Assembly: GCA_029207755.1 (NCBI GenBank)
Contig: JARCOQ010000005.1
Coordinates: 52,541,563-52,605,562 of the forward strand
Direction of reading: 5' to 3'
Length of the DNA stretch: 64,000 nucleotides
DNA from: Chamaea fasciata
Taxonomy: Eukaryota > Chordata > Aves > Passeriformes > Sylviidae
Below are positions 13,723-28,700 of the stretch, in pieces. Numbering within the stretch: position 1 is the first letter of the stretch; each line of letters begins with the position of its first letter. A program made the translations under genes and the position numbers. The notes under the pieces were generated by a model. It was not told where the DNA came from. It made no database searches and worked only from the letters and a program-made list of their open reading frames with translations.

Positions 13723-16700
13723 TATCCCAGGTCCAAGAAAGGATTCAGCAGAGGATGCTGACATGCTTTACATTGGAGAGAAGAAAGACAAATCACACAC
13801 TCCAGTGCCCCCACTCCCAAAGCAAAAACCATCTTTATAAGCACATAGGGATTTTATAAATCCCCAAGTCCCTTCTTCTGAAAATTTATTACAAAACAGC
13901 TATTAAAGTTTCTGAGTGGGGAAAAAGCCTTCTTCTCTAATACCCACTAATGAGCCCATGGCCTGGATATCATGCAAAGACAACTTTGTCTAAAATTTGC
14001 GTTTATGATAGAACCTGCTAACAAAGTTAAATTCTTTACATCGAGTACTGAATTTCTGTATTCCCAGCTAGTGCTTACTCAGGAAAAGTGTAATTATTTT
14101 TATAATGTATTTTTCAATAATATTTTACATTTGACAAAGAAAATACTGTCATGTATGTTCTACAAGAGAAAAATCCACTATTCTCAAAAAAAAAAAAAAG
14201 AAACCAACCAAGAAGAATTTATTTGGCAATTAAAGACATACATCATTAATATCTTTCACCTTTGAAGTGAAGCACTCATCTGTAGAAATGTACTTTGATT
14301 TAGGTCTTACCTTTTTCAAGCGAACAGTTTGAGTGTCTCCAACACTCTACTGAAATTCAACTGTTTTATTATTTTGATAAGAATAATGATTGTCTACATA
14401 TAAGAGTCAAGGGGGGAAATGTATCAGAGGTGAATTTGTTTACAGCACAATTAACCTTATGTTTAAAACATTTGAACAAGTTTTGCAGGCCAAATAATCT
14501 GCCACACAAAAAGGACTGAATTATCAGAGTTTGTGCTAGAAATCGGATGTTGCTTTATGTACTGAATTTCTATCTTTCTGTTCTAAAGTAACCATTGGAA
14601 TAATTTTCTTACAGAATGATAGTTGCTATGACAACCATAGCAAATTTTCCTTTTCTGAAACAGATGTCTCATTTAGTTGAAAATTAGAATGTGAAAAACC
14701 CATGGGAAAAATTAATTCAAACTTTAACAGAACACTGACTACAATGTAATCTCTTATAGGTTAACCCCTTAACATCTTTCTGCACTCCTACAGTAACCTT
14801 CTCATAAATTCTAATTAAACCAGTTTAACCTCCTAAGAATGACCTTCTTAGCTATCATTAGCACTTTAGTTGTCTTTGAAAGGATCATTTCTGTTATAAT
14901 AGTAACAGAAAAAAGTCATACTTAAAAAATAATGGTCAAACATATTACTGCCCTAATTATTTATTAGGGTTTTTTTTTCTTTTATTCAGCTACTACCAGA
15001 AAGAGTGAACTTGTAGCCAAAGAATTCTTTTGTCATTTAAATAGGGCTTTACTTGGTTTTATATGATCTACTGCAAAAGGTGGGGATGTACCACATATAT
15101 TTGACCTGCCCTTTATGCAAAAACTGAAAGGTTTTCATTTTCAAACCACTGGTACCCATCTCAATCTGACAGGCAGCCATACAAACAAGGGATACTTGAC
15201 TGGGGAGAACTATCAATGCACATGGATTTTTCTATTACAAGCGATGAAGGACTGAAATTTGATTCTCCGTTGCCTTGATTCGACTTAAACGTTTTAACTC
15301 AAAGAATGTCTTCCTTCCTTTCCAGCTCAGGGGGACTCTCCATAGTTCCTGGCCACCGCTGCAAACAAACAGGGCAGAAAAGCAGTAGGCACTCCCAGAA
15401 ACACCCGCCTTGGCACTGCCTGCAGGGCTGAAGGGTGTCAGCTCACACAAGAGCTGCAAGATTTACTGCAGCAGCTGCCTCTAGTCTGCCCAGCTGAGTA
15501 ACACAAATCTTGCCACCAGTAGGCACCAATTACTGCCTTTGACTTCATGTGGAAAGCCCAGTAGCCACAGGGAGCTCCGGGTGGTTTGACTGAACAGCAA
15601 ACAGTGGTGCATCAAAGGGATGGATTGCATCCTGCAAACACCGTGGGAGCAAAAAGTGCAGAACTGAAACACGTTGTACCTCTTAATTTCTATTCTTTCC
15701 TATAATTTTTTTTTTCACAGCTGAAAGGCAAGTTCTTTCACTAGAGTTCCTTTGCTTACCAAATAAATTTCAAAGGTTCAAAAACACATGCAACTTGCTC
15801 CAATCTTTTCTCCACAACTGTTGTCATTTTTCTCCTATAGGAAAATAAACAGATATTGGTTGGTGACTCTCAAGAAGCTCAGTGGGAAAAGAATGGACCA
15901 AATTACCTGTCTCAATCTTGCTCCTCTTCCTGAAAAAATCAAATATTCTGTATTTAGAAGACTGGACTACCTATGCTGAAAGCCATACTGGCAGGAGTGA
16001 CAGGTCACAAAAAGCAGATTCATCAGTGGCAAACACAGGCAAAACTCCAACACATCCTGATTCCAGCCCAAGAAAACTTAGTGTTGGACATCTAAGTCTA
16101 ATTTTTCCTGGTCTTGATATAATCTTACTATTATAACTAACATAGACATAACAGTCCTGTGAACATGGGTGTACAGTACTATACACACTGCATACCTTCC
16201 CTAGTGTGAAGGTTCTTCAGGTGTTTATATTTTTACATCCCCCACCACTGCATAAAGCTGAATTTACCCAGTCACTGCATTTGCCTTTTTAGCCTTTCCT
16301 CAGTAAGTAATCAACTATTTTACTGAGTATTTATACTCTTTTTATACACTACTTTCTCTCCAAGTAAGCATTCACAAAAGTTCATATTTTTGGGCTTTTT
16401 TTTTTGCTTTTTTTTTTTTTTTATTGGCCATTTCACCTCAAGTTGGGAAATAACACAGATCTTTTTGTCTTTTCTTCCTTGTATGGAAAAGGGCCATCCA
16501 AAGCAGGAAAGGAAAGGACAAAAGCAGTTATCAGGCTATTAGTGCTAAGAATGACTGGCAGGGCACTCTTTATTTATAGGCTTTGAAATTTCATTCAACA
16601 TCTGGGCAGCTGAGCAAAACATACTGAGATCTAAGGAAAAACAGGTTTCAGAAGTCATCAGGAGCATGAGATTTATATTACTACTTCCATGTAGTAACAA

Positions 16701-19700
16701 CTACACTAACTTCCATGTGAGAGAGGCAAGGATGGTGTGATTTTAGAGAACAGCAGTGTGCAAAAAGAATTAAACTATGCAAAAAAGAAATCTAATTTTT
16801 TTCATTCTTAATATTGAAGTCAGGTCTTTTTAAATGAAAGGTAAGGCCTTATAACTAATAAATGGAAATGATGCAACTCAGATCCTCTACTGGCCGTAAC
16901 ACACAACTCTGCTTCCATGGGGAAGTTTGCCTTACTTGCTTTGCATCCAAGGTTGTCATTCTTGAAACTCTGAATCAAATTAAATTATTGTTTTCACAAA
17001 AGGAAAGAAGGATAAAAATCTGACTATGGCCCTTTGTCGGTAATTATTTCTCTTGCAATTCAAGTTACACATTAAATCATTCATCTTTTGTTTAGTAAAG
17101 GATTTCATACAGCTCTGACTGCAAGGAAGAAAGAATGAGCTATGACTAATAGGAACTGATCATTTCTAAACATTAATCTGTTATAAAACAATGAAAAATA
17201 AAATGAAATCTACTTTATCTTCATAACAAGAAAACAAGAAGGTAACAGGTAAGGAGGAAAATTAATGAAAGACTGAATTTAAAATATGCCAGTACCAAAT
17301 GCAGATAGTTTATCTCATTCTTCTGGAAGGCAATTGATTATACCCCATCTGATATTTTTTAAAAATAATAAAACAAACAAAGGTAGAAGCCAATTTGGAA
17401 TAATTAGTCAAAAGATTCAATGCTGAGGGTGCAGATGTAGAACTGTACAGACTTTCAGTACAGTCTTAGGGGTTTAATGCAGAGATAAGGTCTAGAGTTC
17501 CTGATGTCTCAGAGCCTGTTCCCCCCGTCTCTTTAATTTTCAGCATCTAAAACTATAGATGCAGCCAGGTTATCCAGCCCATATACTGAGGGCTGGCAGT
17601 CACAGACAGAAGGGTTAGAAGAGGAGTTAACAGCCCCTCTGTTTGCAGTACAATCACCACCTCATTTTAAATGTAAAACCCGCCAAGAAGGGGCCAGTTG
17701 AGAAGGAAAAAAAAAAATCGATGTCCATCTATGCATGGCATCTTTATGGTTATTCACTGTCAGACAACTAAAGAAAAAGAATGTTCTTCCACACTTCCAG
17801 CTAGCTGGTGTTTGTTGTAGTCCCCTAAGACACTGCAGGTGTTTGCCACCTGAGTAGATGGAATTTCCCTTTTAAAGGCTCTCCCAGATGAAACATGACT
17901 AAAATATGTAGGATATGTCGTAGGTGCCCTGAGAAACAACAAAAAAAGGCTCTCGCAGTAGCCACTGAGTTACTGAGCCCCCCAGTTACAGTCAGTCCCA
18001 AGAGTTACTCTATTTGGTAATTCACCAGGTTTACATTCTTGTCTGAAAATACCAGGAGTAATCAGGCCATATGGACTAACTGTCTGCCAGTTCTTTTCTG
18101 ATTTTCCTCCTTTTTATTTTTTTTACCTATTTTTACTATAGAAAATTCAAATCCATTTTGATTTAAGCAAGCATGAAAACACTTCCAAAACTAATAAATT
18201 AATGCAACATGTGTGCATATATGCATGAAGTGCATTATTATTAATGTTTCCAATTTAGCAACAGATGAAATTACTGCTTGTTTAAAAAAGCACATACTGA
18301 TACTTCATATGCCATGTGTCTACCTGAAATGAACAAAATCCAAGCAATCCTAAATTCCATATTTATGTTTTCCCACAGTCCTAAACTCACTCCACAGTGC
18401 AGAAGTGGAAACAAACTATTGCAATATAGCTTTCTATACCAAAAAAAGTACACATTTAACAGCTATCCTTCAGCTATCTAGGAATCTGAGATACCTTAAA
18501 AATGTACTTGTCTGACGTAGATTACACAATTAGAAATATTTGACACGCACAGGTGCAACCCTGAGCTGTAATATTCAGAGAGCTTTGTCTGAATTCAGGA
18601 GAAAGAAAGGGGAAAAAAATTTATGACCTTCTGAAGAAGGACAAGAAACTCAAGAGGACTACAGGGATGTTGTGGGTTATGCAGAAAAAAAAAAGCAGAA
18701 GGGGCAATTCCCAGATAGAGCTTAATCTGCCTACTGCTGTAAAAGAGGGTAAAAAAATAAATACATCAGCAACAAAAGGACGGCCAAGGAGAATCTCCAC
18801 CTTTTACTGGCTGCAGGGGGAAACATGGTGACAAGGACTGAAGAAAAGGCTGAGGTACTCATTGCTTTCTCTGCCTCGCTCTTTAACAGTCAGACTGGTT
18901 GTTCTCATTGTCCTGAACCCCTGAGCTGGAAGACAAGGACAGAGAGCAGAATGGAGCCCCATAATCCAGGGGGAAATATTCAGTGACTGCTACACTGCTG
19001 ACACACACCCAAGTCTACAGTAGCTGAGCATCAGCACACGCAGGACAACCGGGGAATCTACCCCAGCCCCAGCCAAGGCGGGTTTGTAACAGACAGCTCC
19101 TGCTTGACCCACCCGAGCTCCTTCTGTGACGGGGCGACACCCTCTCAGTGGATGAAGGAAGGGCTGTGGATGTGCTTCCTTGCACTTTAGAAAGCCTTTG
19201 ACACTGTCTCCCACACATTCTCCTGGGGACACTGGCTGCTCGTGGCCTGGGTGGGCCCCTGCTCCACTGGGTATAGAACCAGACTGGAGGGGAATGGAGC
19301 CACATCCAGCTGGGACCGGGCACCACTGGAGTCCCCAGGGCTCAGAACTGGGGCCAGCCCTGTTTAATATCTTTATTGATGATCTGGACAAGGGGATTGA
19401 GTGCACACCCAGTGAGTTCATGGACAGCACCCAGCTGGATGGGAGTGTGGCTCTACCGGAAGACAGGAAGGCTCTGCAGAGGGTTCTGGACAGGTTGGAC
19501 CCATGAGCCCAGGCCACTGGTCACAGGGTCAACAAAGCCAGGTCCTGGCTCCTGCCCTTGGGTTACACCAACCCCCTGCAGCTCCAGGCTGGGGCAGAGG
19601 GGCTGGAAAGCTGGGAAAGGCCCTGGGGGTGCTGGGGACAGCGGCTGGACAGGAGCCCAGGTGGGCAAGAGGCCAAAGGCACCTGGGCTGTGCCAGCCAT

Positions 19701-22700
19701 GGTGTGGCAGCAGGGCCAGGGCAGTGACTGTCCCCTGTGCTGGACACTGCTGGGGCCACACCTCACATCCTGGGGCAGCGCTGGGAACCTCAGGGCAGGA
19801 AAGACATTGAGGGGCTGGAGCATGTCCAGGGAAGGGAACGGAGTTGGGGAAGGGGCTGGAGCACCAGGAGGGGCTGAGGGAGGTGTGGGGGCTCAGCCTG
19901 GAGAAAAGGAGGCTCAGGGGGGACCTTCTGGCTCTGCAGAATTCCCTGACAGGAATGGACAGCCAGGGAGGAGTTGGGCTCTGCTCCCAGGGAACAAGGG
20001 ACAGGACAAGAGGAAACGGCCTCAAGCTGTGCCAGGGGAGGTTCAGGTTGGACATCAGAAGGAATATTGTCATGAAAAGGGCTGTCAGGCACTGAAAGGG
20101 GCTGCAGAGGAAGGTGGTTGAGTCACCAGCCCTGGAGGTTCAGAAGATGTGTAGATGTGCTTAGGGACAGGGTTTAGTGTTGGCCTCGGCAATGCTTGTT
20201 TTATGTTTGGGCTTGATCTTGGAGGTCCTTCCCAACCTAAACAATTCTATGATTGGTTCCAATTTTCTCTGCTTTCTTAGTGGTGAAGAAAAATCCTCAT
20301 TTAAATTCATTTTAAACAATCCTAACTAATTAAATGAAATAATTTATGAACAGAAAGTCCAAAGGAAGTGTTCTGATGTTGAGCAGTTTCACAAGTGGTA
20401 AATTACTTTTCCCCTTAAAATCCAGTCAGGGAAAAGAGAAAGAACTCAGACAGTTTTGTTACAATTAGTTCCTGTGGCAGTGGCTCTATTTTCAGTTCTT
20501 CATGTAGAGCCACCATCTCCTTCTTGATGTAGTAACACCTTTACTGTGTCAAAACCTGAGGAAAATGCACACATACAAGCTACCATGGAATAGGGAAGCT
20601 GATTCTCATCAGGTGTAAATGGCTCAAAAGCTGGTGGAGCACTGCCAAGTTACTCCAGCTGAGAATCAGCTCCACATAGACCCACTCCAAACTTAGTTGG
20701 CTATTTGTGTTTCTCTTGGAATATTGCCAAAGGGCTCATTGCAGTGCCCAACTGTGTTTACATCTTTGAAATATTCTGAAATTGCTGCTGTCTGGGACTA
20801 CAGTTCAGACTACAGATAGAGCTGGTAGTGCTTTTGTTCAAGGAGAAAAAAAAGATGGGGGGAAAGGCAGCAAAACAACAACAAAAAAAGGCACTTTAAA
20901 CTGGAAAATCAGCTCTGTCTCATAAAATTAAACTTTCAAGCAAATGTGAAAAATAAAGAGAAAACTGCTGTGGGGGATAGCAATTTCACTCTCGTGGTTT
21001 ATGAACTGCAGGAAAGTGAAGCCAATTCCCCATGGAGAGATTACAGGTCTCCTCTTCTACAGGTCTTAAATTAAAAACCAGCTGAATCCAAAGTGAGCTA
21101 GTTTACTGGATCAGAAGATTCAATTATTTCTGCTAAGTAACTGAACGTGAACTACTTCCTTTTAATAACACACAACTAATAATTACTGCCCAAGAAAGGA
21201 TTTTTTCCTACCAAGCTAATTAAACTAAAGCAATATATTTTTCAACTGCTCTCAAATTTAACTAAAGCGAGGAACATTGAAAAGCAAGTAAATGCAAATC
21301 TCCACTCACATCAAGAAATACAAAGCCATGCAAAATGTTCAGACATTACAAGTAATAGGATTTGCCCAAAATTTTTATGTTGAAATCGATATAATTTCTG
21401 GTCTACATTCAGTATACATGAACGTGTGTGTCCTGCACACCACTCCAGACACGGTGGAAGAGCTTTACTGTAGCTTTACTACAGGCTTCTTTACCTGCTT
21501 AAACTCCCCCTCCACGAGGTCACAGTGAAATGTGTTAAAGAACTGATCTGTATCCCTAATACATAACATCCAAGAGGTGTCTAAACTACTGATCTTCCTC
21601 TATTGTGAGACTCTGGGACTGAACTGTTCCAGACTCCTCAGCCCCAGGCAATGCTGAGAAGAGATTTTACTTGAGGGAGAACATTTTCTGGAATGTTCAT
21701 CAACAAGAAAAGAAAAAAAAAAAAAAAAAGTGATATTCTAAACTGCTGTGACCCAGGAATACCTAATAACTAGAATTTATTGCATTGGTTTGACCATGAT
21801 GGCATTTATGGACTACAATAGGTATAGTTCAGTCTACATTTTCATTCGTTCACATGCCTATTGCAGAGTTTGATTAGTAATAGCAGCTACACTTGTTCAA
21901 CACGATATAGAAAATTCACTTAGAGTTAACAAATTTTTATTTTCTTCCATGCACTTTTTTCTGAAATGTTAATGATTCTTGCTAATTAATTTCAGTCTCT
22001 TAATTTGTATGTAAGCATTCATTAAAAAGACCTCTCTTGAATTCAGTATGATTGCTCACACAAGCAATAGCACCTCAATACTCAGAGCCTGCTGAATGAC
22101 ACTCACATCTCCTGTATTTTCAAGTCATGCAGAAAATGAAATGCTTTCCAAGACAAATTTATGACATCAAATGCACCAATTTAGGCTAATTTTTTTTTTT
22201 TTTGGTTAAACAAAAGAAAAAATAAGGAGAAAAATGATCCTGTGGTCCATTCCTGATAGTAAAACAGCCAGAATGTTAAATCTCACTTTCTGCCAGTGGA
22301 AAACCTTTCACACTCCAGAAGTTCAGTATCATTCAGTTCTCCACCGCACTTTCCCCGAACAGCTGAGCTCAATAGATCAAAATAATTTGCAGGAAAAACC
22401 ATGCTTATGATCTTCCATATGCTGCAGACTAAACTACAAGTGCATTGTGGTTTTAAGTTGTTTTAGAAGCACCACTTCCAAAATGGAAAATGGCTTCTTG
22501 TAAGTATAAAAGAGGAAATAAAAATATCACTCCAGCATTCTGTTAAAATACAATTAAACCTATATCTACATGCCTCAGACTGATAATATATTTTAACAGG
22601 ATGATGAACTTTTTTTCCTCTCTTCTGAACATGTTGCTATTTCTTACACATCTGTCATGTGTTACCTACCTTATACTGAATGCCTGAAATAAAATTTCTT

Positions 22701-25700
22701 CAGCATTCTCACCACAGTAATACAGCCACATCAGGTAGGCTTAGATGCCAAACAACTCCAAAAATTTCTGAAACCTGAGATGCCTCATTTCTAAATAATG
22801 AGTAGAGTCTATTATTTCCACTGACTACTTTGCTTTTTTTTTTCAAGAACCACGTCAAATCTACCTAAATTATTCACTTCTATTCCCTGCCTCAAAGTCA
22901 CTAATTAAAACAACTCCAAATAATTCCCATCTTTTACAGTCAGGGAACATCTATCACTTTTAAAACATATTTCTGAGCAGCCAAAAACCTGCAGTCTATA
23001 ATTCATCCATATCCAGGATTTCTGCATCCATCCAAACAAAACTGTAGCACACAAGCCACCTGCTCAGAAATCTACTTTATCTGAAGTTTGGAAGAATTTT
23101 AGAGGGAATTTTGCTTCAGGAAACAGTTCAGAAGCAAGCGCACTTCAGTTATTTGTATTTTTGTCTTTTGACCAAGTGAAGGTACAGCAAGAAAAGAACG
23201 TAAAAGGATCAAGTATTTTACTAAGAAAAGCATCCAGTATGGTTTTGTCCATATGGTTTTGTCCCAATCATGGAACAGTTTGATTCCCTATATATTTTTG
23301 TTATGTGGAAGATGCTAAATAGGTGTTTTGATTTGAAAAGGGACACAAGAACTAAGAATTGAAATAGTCACTTAGAGGCAGAAGTTCTTATTCTCTGTGA
23401 ATACTGGGGAGTGAAAGCCACAGTGTAACACCTTGAGCTGCTGCTGCTGCTGCTCTACATGGAAGCTACACTCCCAGCTTGGGAGGTTTATTATGTTAAA
23501 TGAAGTCAATATTTTATTTTAATACAGTTTCATTTTAATTGATGTTCACCTCAATGACTAAAAATTTGTACAAGGTCCCAGAAAGTAAACATTAGGCGAT
23601 TCATCACTGGCAAAATGAAAGCGTGTCCCTCTCATGAAATGAATCTATAAATCTTCGCTGATGGAAACTGAGTTCAGTGAGGAATGAAAGAGACTTATTA
23701 CAGCTGTTCTTGAAAAGATGGAGGAGGAAGGCACTGAAATGGAGATCTAGGCCTGGAGTCTTGCTGGAACCAAAATAAGGCTGCCTCAGTTTAGCCCTTT
23801 GCATGCTCTTTGAAACCACCCTGATTACACATGGAAGTTACCAGTGTTTCTATGCAAAGTGCACGTGTGCACGTGCACACACACAGAGAAGAAAGAGAAC
23901 ATTTGACAAGGAGTCAAATAACAAAGTCACCTACTCTGTGATAAAACACAAATCAGACAAGAAAAGAACAGCTCAGACGAGAGTTACACACCCATGGCTA
24001 AGCACTACTGACCACGCTGGATGCACAGCTTGAGTAAAGACACTTGGCTGGAATAGTCCAGACAACTGCAGTGCACCAAGAAAAGAGACAACAGGTTGGA
24101 AAAAATTTCCAGCTCTCCAACGAAAGGGGGCTGGTGATTTGGAGAATAAGCCCCCTGTCGAGGCTGCTTTGGGCTGATACTCACTAATGCAACCTACATG
24201 TTGATGTCCTTTAGACTGGAAGGTATTCATCCATCTCCTCTGACAGGGCTCATAGGATGGGCCTCACCCAGTTTGCTAAGCTCAAAATAAACAAGACCTG
24301 AACAGAAAAAAACTGCTCTCCACATGCACACCCCTTACTTACTTTCCTCAGTTCCCAATTTTGGAAAAATAATGTGGCACTAGAGCTGTTGGTCCATATG
24401 CAACATGCCAGACCAAATCTAATCAACATTCTATTGGAGGGAAGCTACAAAACCCCAGGAGTCCAGCCCAGGCATCTGTCACTGCAGGACAAATGGTCAC
24501 AAATGCCCTTCTAGGCTGACATTAATATTTGCTCTCCCATCTTCCCTGACTGAGAAATTAAGAGTTTCTAAAGTTCAGAAGGCCTTTAGCAAAAGAATGA
24601 AGGAGGAAATGAGAATACATAGACACTAGGAAAAAAAATTTACTTCTGCAAAAAGAAAAATTAGGTTCTGTTTCACAGGAATAGATCCCTCCAGAAAATT
24701 GAAGCCAAGTAAAAATCCACTCTGGATAATGAGTCTGGAGGCAATCTCATCCAAAAGGGCTTCTTTAAGCTATCCAGGCAAATATGTCATTTAGAATAAT
24801 GAAACTGTCATATTTGCAAGAGAGCTGTGGTTGTCCCTTCCTTTTCCACGTGGTGGAAAATGGAAAAAAAAGTGCTGAAAGAGATAAAATGCTCTCCTGA
24901 CACCTTGTATGCCTGTTTGAAACCAGGAGGACCAAAGTTTCTCTTGCAGCTGTATACATCTGCTTACAACTACTACGGAAAATCAGTAGCTAGGAAAAAG
25001 ATCTTCTCCTGCCACTTGCATTTCTTTTGCACTATCAAGTAAAATGTGTACTCTTATCCTGTCACTAATGCACAAGAATCCACTTCTTGATAGAAAGGCC
25101 ACTTGCCATTTTCCACAAGATCCAAGCATACACACAGAATACCTGTCCTTTAGCAGTTGCACATCTGTCCTACAAACCTCAGAGACCTGTTCTCATGTCA
25201 ATACATAAATGCACATAACTGCACCTCTATAGGCATTTGTTTTTACATGGCATTTCTGAATAACAGCTGTAAAAGGATTGACGTACAGTGGACTCATTCA
25301 GTAAGCACAGCAGATCTTGTGCTCTGAATTCATCAGGTCTTTTTGTGCAAGCACCATGTGTAATTGTGCAATTAAAATCTTTGGCAGCATAGAAACAAGC
25401 ATGGATGGTATAGTCTATCTTCAAGCTAGTACTAAAACTCTTACCTGAAAAATAGTACTGAGGGGTCAGGGGAGATGTGTGATGAGCTACAATAGAAGGC
25501 TGAAAATCTCTAACTCAAACACTCGCTAATAAATTATTAGTATGGTTCCATGAATGATGTTACACAGAGTTAATACCTTGTCTAATGACAAAGACCTGCT
25601 TCAAATTCAAATGCAAACTTCCACTGTTATCTCAGCTTCCTGACTTCTGAACCAGCTGTTGAGATCATCTACTGCTTGTGGTGAGTGTGATAACAACAGC

Positions 25701-28700
25701 AAACACTCTGTTGCAAGGCCTTTGTTGATCCCTGCCCATTTCAGGTGTCTGCCTGACACACAGTTCCAGTTCCATAGTGAGATTGACAGAATCACAGAAA
25801 GATGGCTCAAAAAGGAGTTCTGGAGATTTCCAGTCCAACCTATCACTCATTGCCTCTCACCACCATTAGATCTGGTCAGCCATGACTGTCCAGCCAAGTC
25901 TTGGAAACACTTAAGTGTGTTTCGTCTGTCACCTCTCTGGTGTTCCTGCTTGCTATATGTTTATTTCTGTTACATGATTTTTGTTTGTTTGGTTGGTTTT
26001 ATTTGTTTGTTTGTTTGTTTTGTTACTGAAAAATAAATTGAAAACCTCTAGAAAATGGCTTCATCACTGGGAAGTCTTAGCAGTCCCGAATACATTATGT
26101 GGAATCATTACATAGAATTATTTGGGTTATTCTATCTGCCAGTTTGTCTATCTTCATAACAGTTCAGAACGAAAAGGGTGTTTAAAAGTACTTTTCAACC
26201 AGAAGCTTTCCATTTTACAGTAAATGCTATTGAGGAACTGAAGTCTTCTCTTTTACATTCACAGCAACTATAGCTACTGTCTGCACAAGATTGTTTCAAG
26301 GTCTGTAAACATGTTCTGGCCATGCCCTGGGTTTTGCTGGGATGAAACCAGAGTGCATTTTCCTGTGACTAGTTTTTGCAACAAAAATCAGGGTGTACAG
26401 GCTTTACACTGAAGAAGACCCAACAGTTCCCAGCATCTGGGGTGTTCTGAAGGAAGTGCATTAAGAAGAGCAGTGCCAGCAGATCAGGGAGTGATCCTGT
26501 CCCTCTGCCCTTTGAGGCACATCTGGAGAGCTGTGTCCATCTCTTGGCTCCTCAGCACAGGAGGGACAGGGAGCTCCTGGAGCGGGGCCAGCAGAGGCTG
26601 CAGAGATGATTTAGGGCCTGGAGCATCTCTGACAGGGAAAGGCTGAGGGAGCTGGGGCTGTCCAGCCTCGAGAGGAGCCCCAGCTGAGAGGGGCCTCAGC
26701 CCTGGGTGTCCCTGTCTGCAGGGAGGGCTCCGAGCAGGGCCCGGGCTCTGCTCCGGGGTCCCAGAAATGGCACCAGAGGAACGGGCAGGGACTGATCCCA
26801 GGAGGTTTCAGCTGGACACGAGGCAGAACTTCTTCCCTGGGCAGTGACCGAGCCCTGAACAGATTGTCCAGAAAGGGTGTGGAGTCTCCTCACTGGGGAT
26901 ATTCCAGAACCATCTGGACACAATCCTGTGCCGTGTGCTCTGGGACGGCCCTGCTGGAGCAGGGAGGTGGGACCCACTGCGGTCCCTTCCAGCCTGACCC
27001 ATCCTGGGATTCTGTGAAGCACACTGCATTCTTACTGATGCCCTGCTCATCCAGATCTGGCAGCCAGCCCCATATGCACTGTGAGAAGCATCAGGCCAAA
27101 CAGAGCTATCCTTTGCATTCAACATTGCTCTGGACACATTTAAAATCTTGGCATTCCTGAGTTTCTCATGAAACTTCTAATGTTTTCACATTTCTTCTCC
27201 TGACCATCTATCCTGATAATCCGTGGTCCAAAATATGGCTTTTGCAAGTACTAATTCCTAAGTAGCTGCTTTTGTGCATTGTAAGTTGCATTTCAAAATG
27301 GCTGCTCCCTGCTCAATGATAATATTTGTGTAATTAACAATTAAGACAGTTAAATTTTCGTTAGTGAGTAGAGGCTTAATCTGGCACTTGAATACTTGCC
27401 CTTGGAGCCCAGGAGAGTTGGAGCATTGGCTTCCAAGACAAAACACTTTCCCATTTCTTCTGTGCAATTAAAAATAACCACTTAGTTTTAGAAATAATAG
27501 AGGACAAAATACCAAGTGCTATTAAAAATATTTAACCACACACAAGTGGTACATATTTAAAAGACCTTAAAGACTGGCATGTAATGCAAACCAATCAAGC
27601 TCTCATGGTTTAATTTGCAACTAAAACATTTTAAATAGAAGTAAAATCTAATGTGTACAGGTTATATATAAAAATGCAGATGGCTACTGGCAAGAAGACA
27701 CTAAGTTTGGCCTTCACTCAGACCTTACTCCAGTGTTCTAAAAGTACTTTGCAACTATTGATTAATGTGTTTTATGAATGAGAAATATCTCTAGCTTCTA
27801 ATTATTTCTACAAAAGGTGATGTAAGACAGAAGGTCAGCGCTGCAACCAGAAATGGAAAGTCTAGGTGCATATTTTCAAAGCAAAAAAATTATTTTAGGA
27901 TACTAGACAAGGAACTGGATGAAATTTAACTTTTGTATGGAGTTCTGAGACCTTAAGGAACTTTAAATTTTGAAGTCTTGACTATGTTCATAAATATTTT
28001 CTAATGGATAGTCTTGACTATGTTCATAAATATTTTCTGATGGACTAGCTTGATAATGCTAGGTTAAAAAAAAAAAAAAGATTCACCATGTAAAGTTCAG
28101 CAAAATTCTGTATCTTTTTAGAGATTACATTACTGTGATGTAGAAGGAAACTGAGATTGATTTCCCTGTGCTATGACAACCCTCTCCTTTTAGGGCAAAT
28201 GAAGTATAGCAAGAGAAAAGCCAAAGAACAGTGGTGCTCACTATGCACCGGAGTGTAATACAGCCTGAAACCCAGCAGCAGCTAGTCAAACCCCCACAAA
28301 AGAGCTGTTTGTCTGCCCAAGCTTTCTGACTGTTGTGCTGGCTGATGGGACTCTGCAACTTCTGCATCTAATACCCCAATAGATTAATGAGGGGTTGTTA
28401 CTGCTGCTGTTGATGTTTCTACTGGACATGTCATCAATTGGCCTGGAAACTTCATTCAACGTTGCTGAATAGTGAGCAAAAAAACCCAGTTTGGGTGGAA
28501 GACTTTCATCAAGACTCTCCCAGATGGAAAAAGCGAGTATCTTCAACAGACCTTGCAACACTCAACTTCCTGGACGATAAGGGGGTGGGAGATGAGTTAG
28601 CAGCACTGTGAAACATGGAGTGTGGAAGTGTAGCTATAACCTGGAGTTGCAGAAAAGATGGAAAGAGTTCCTTTTACTTGAAAGATGGCAGATAGCTCAG

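Noticed and set aside
19453..20121. Long open frames on both strands near 19.5-20.1 kb
   Set aside because: They lie inside the decayed CR1 copy. The plus-strand frame keeps some CR1 ORF2 residues and the others are shadows; none is an intact gene.
26696..27160. Open frames of about 100 codons on both strands
   Set aside because: They lie within the CR1 3' fragment at 26455-27020, or run over its edge.
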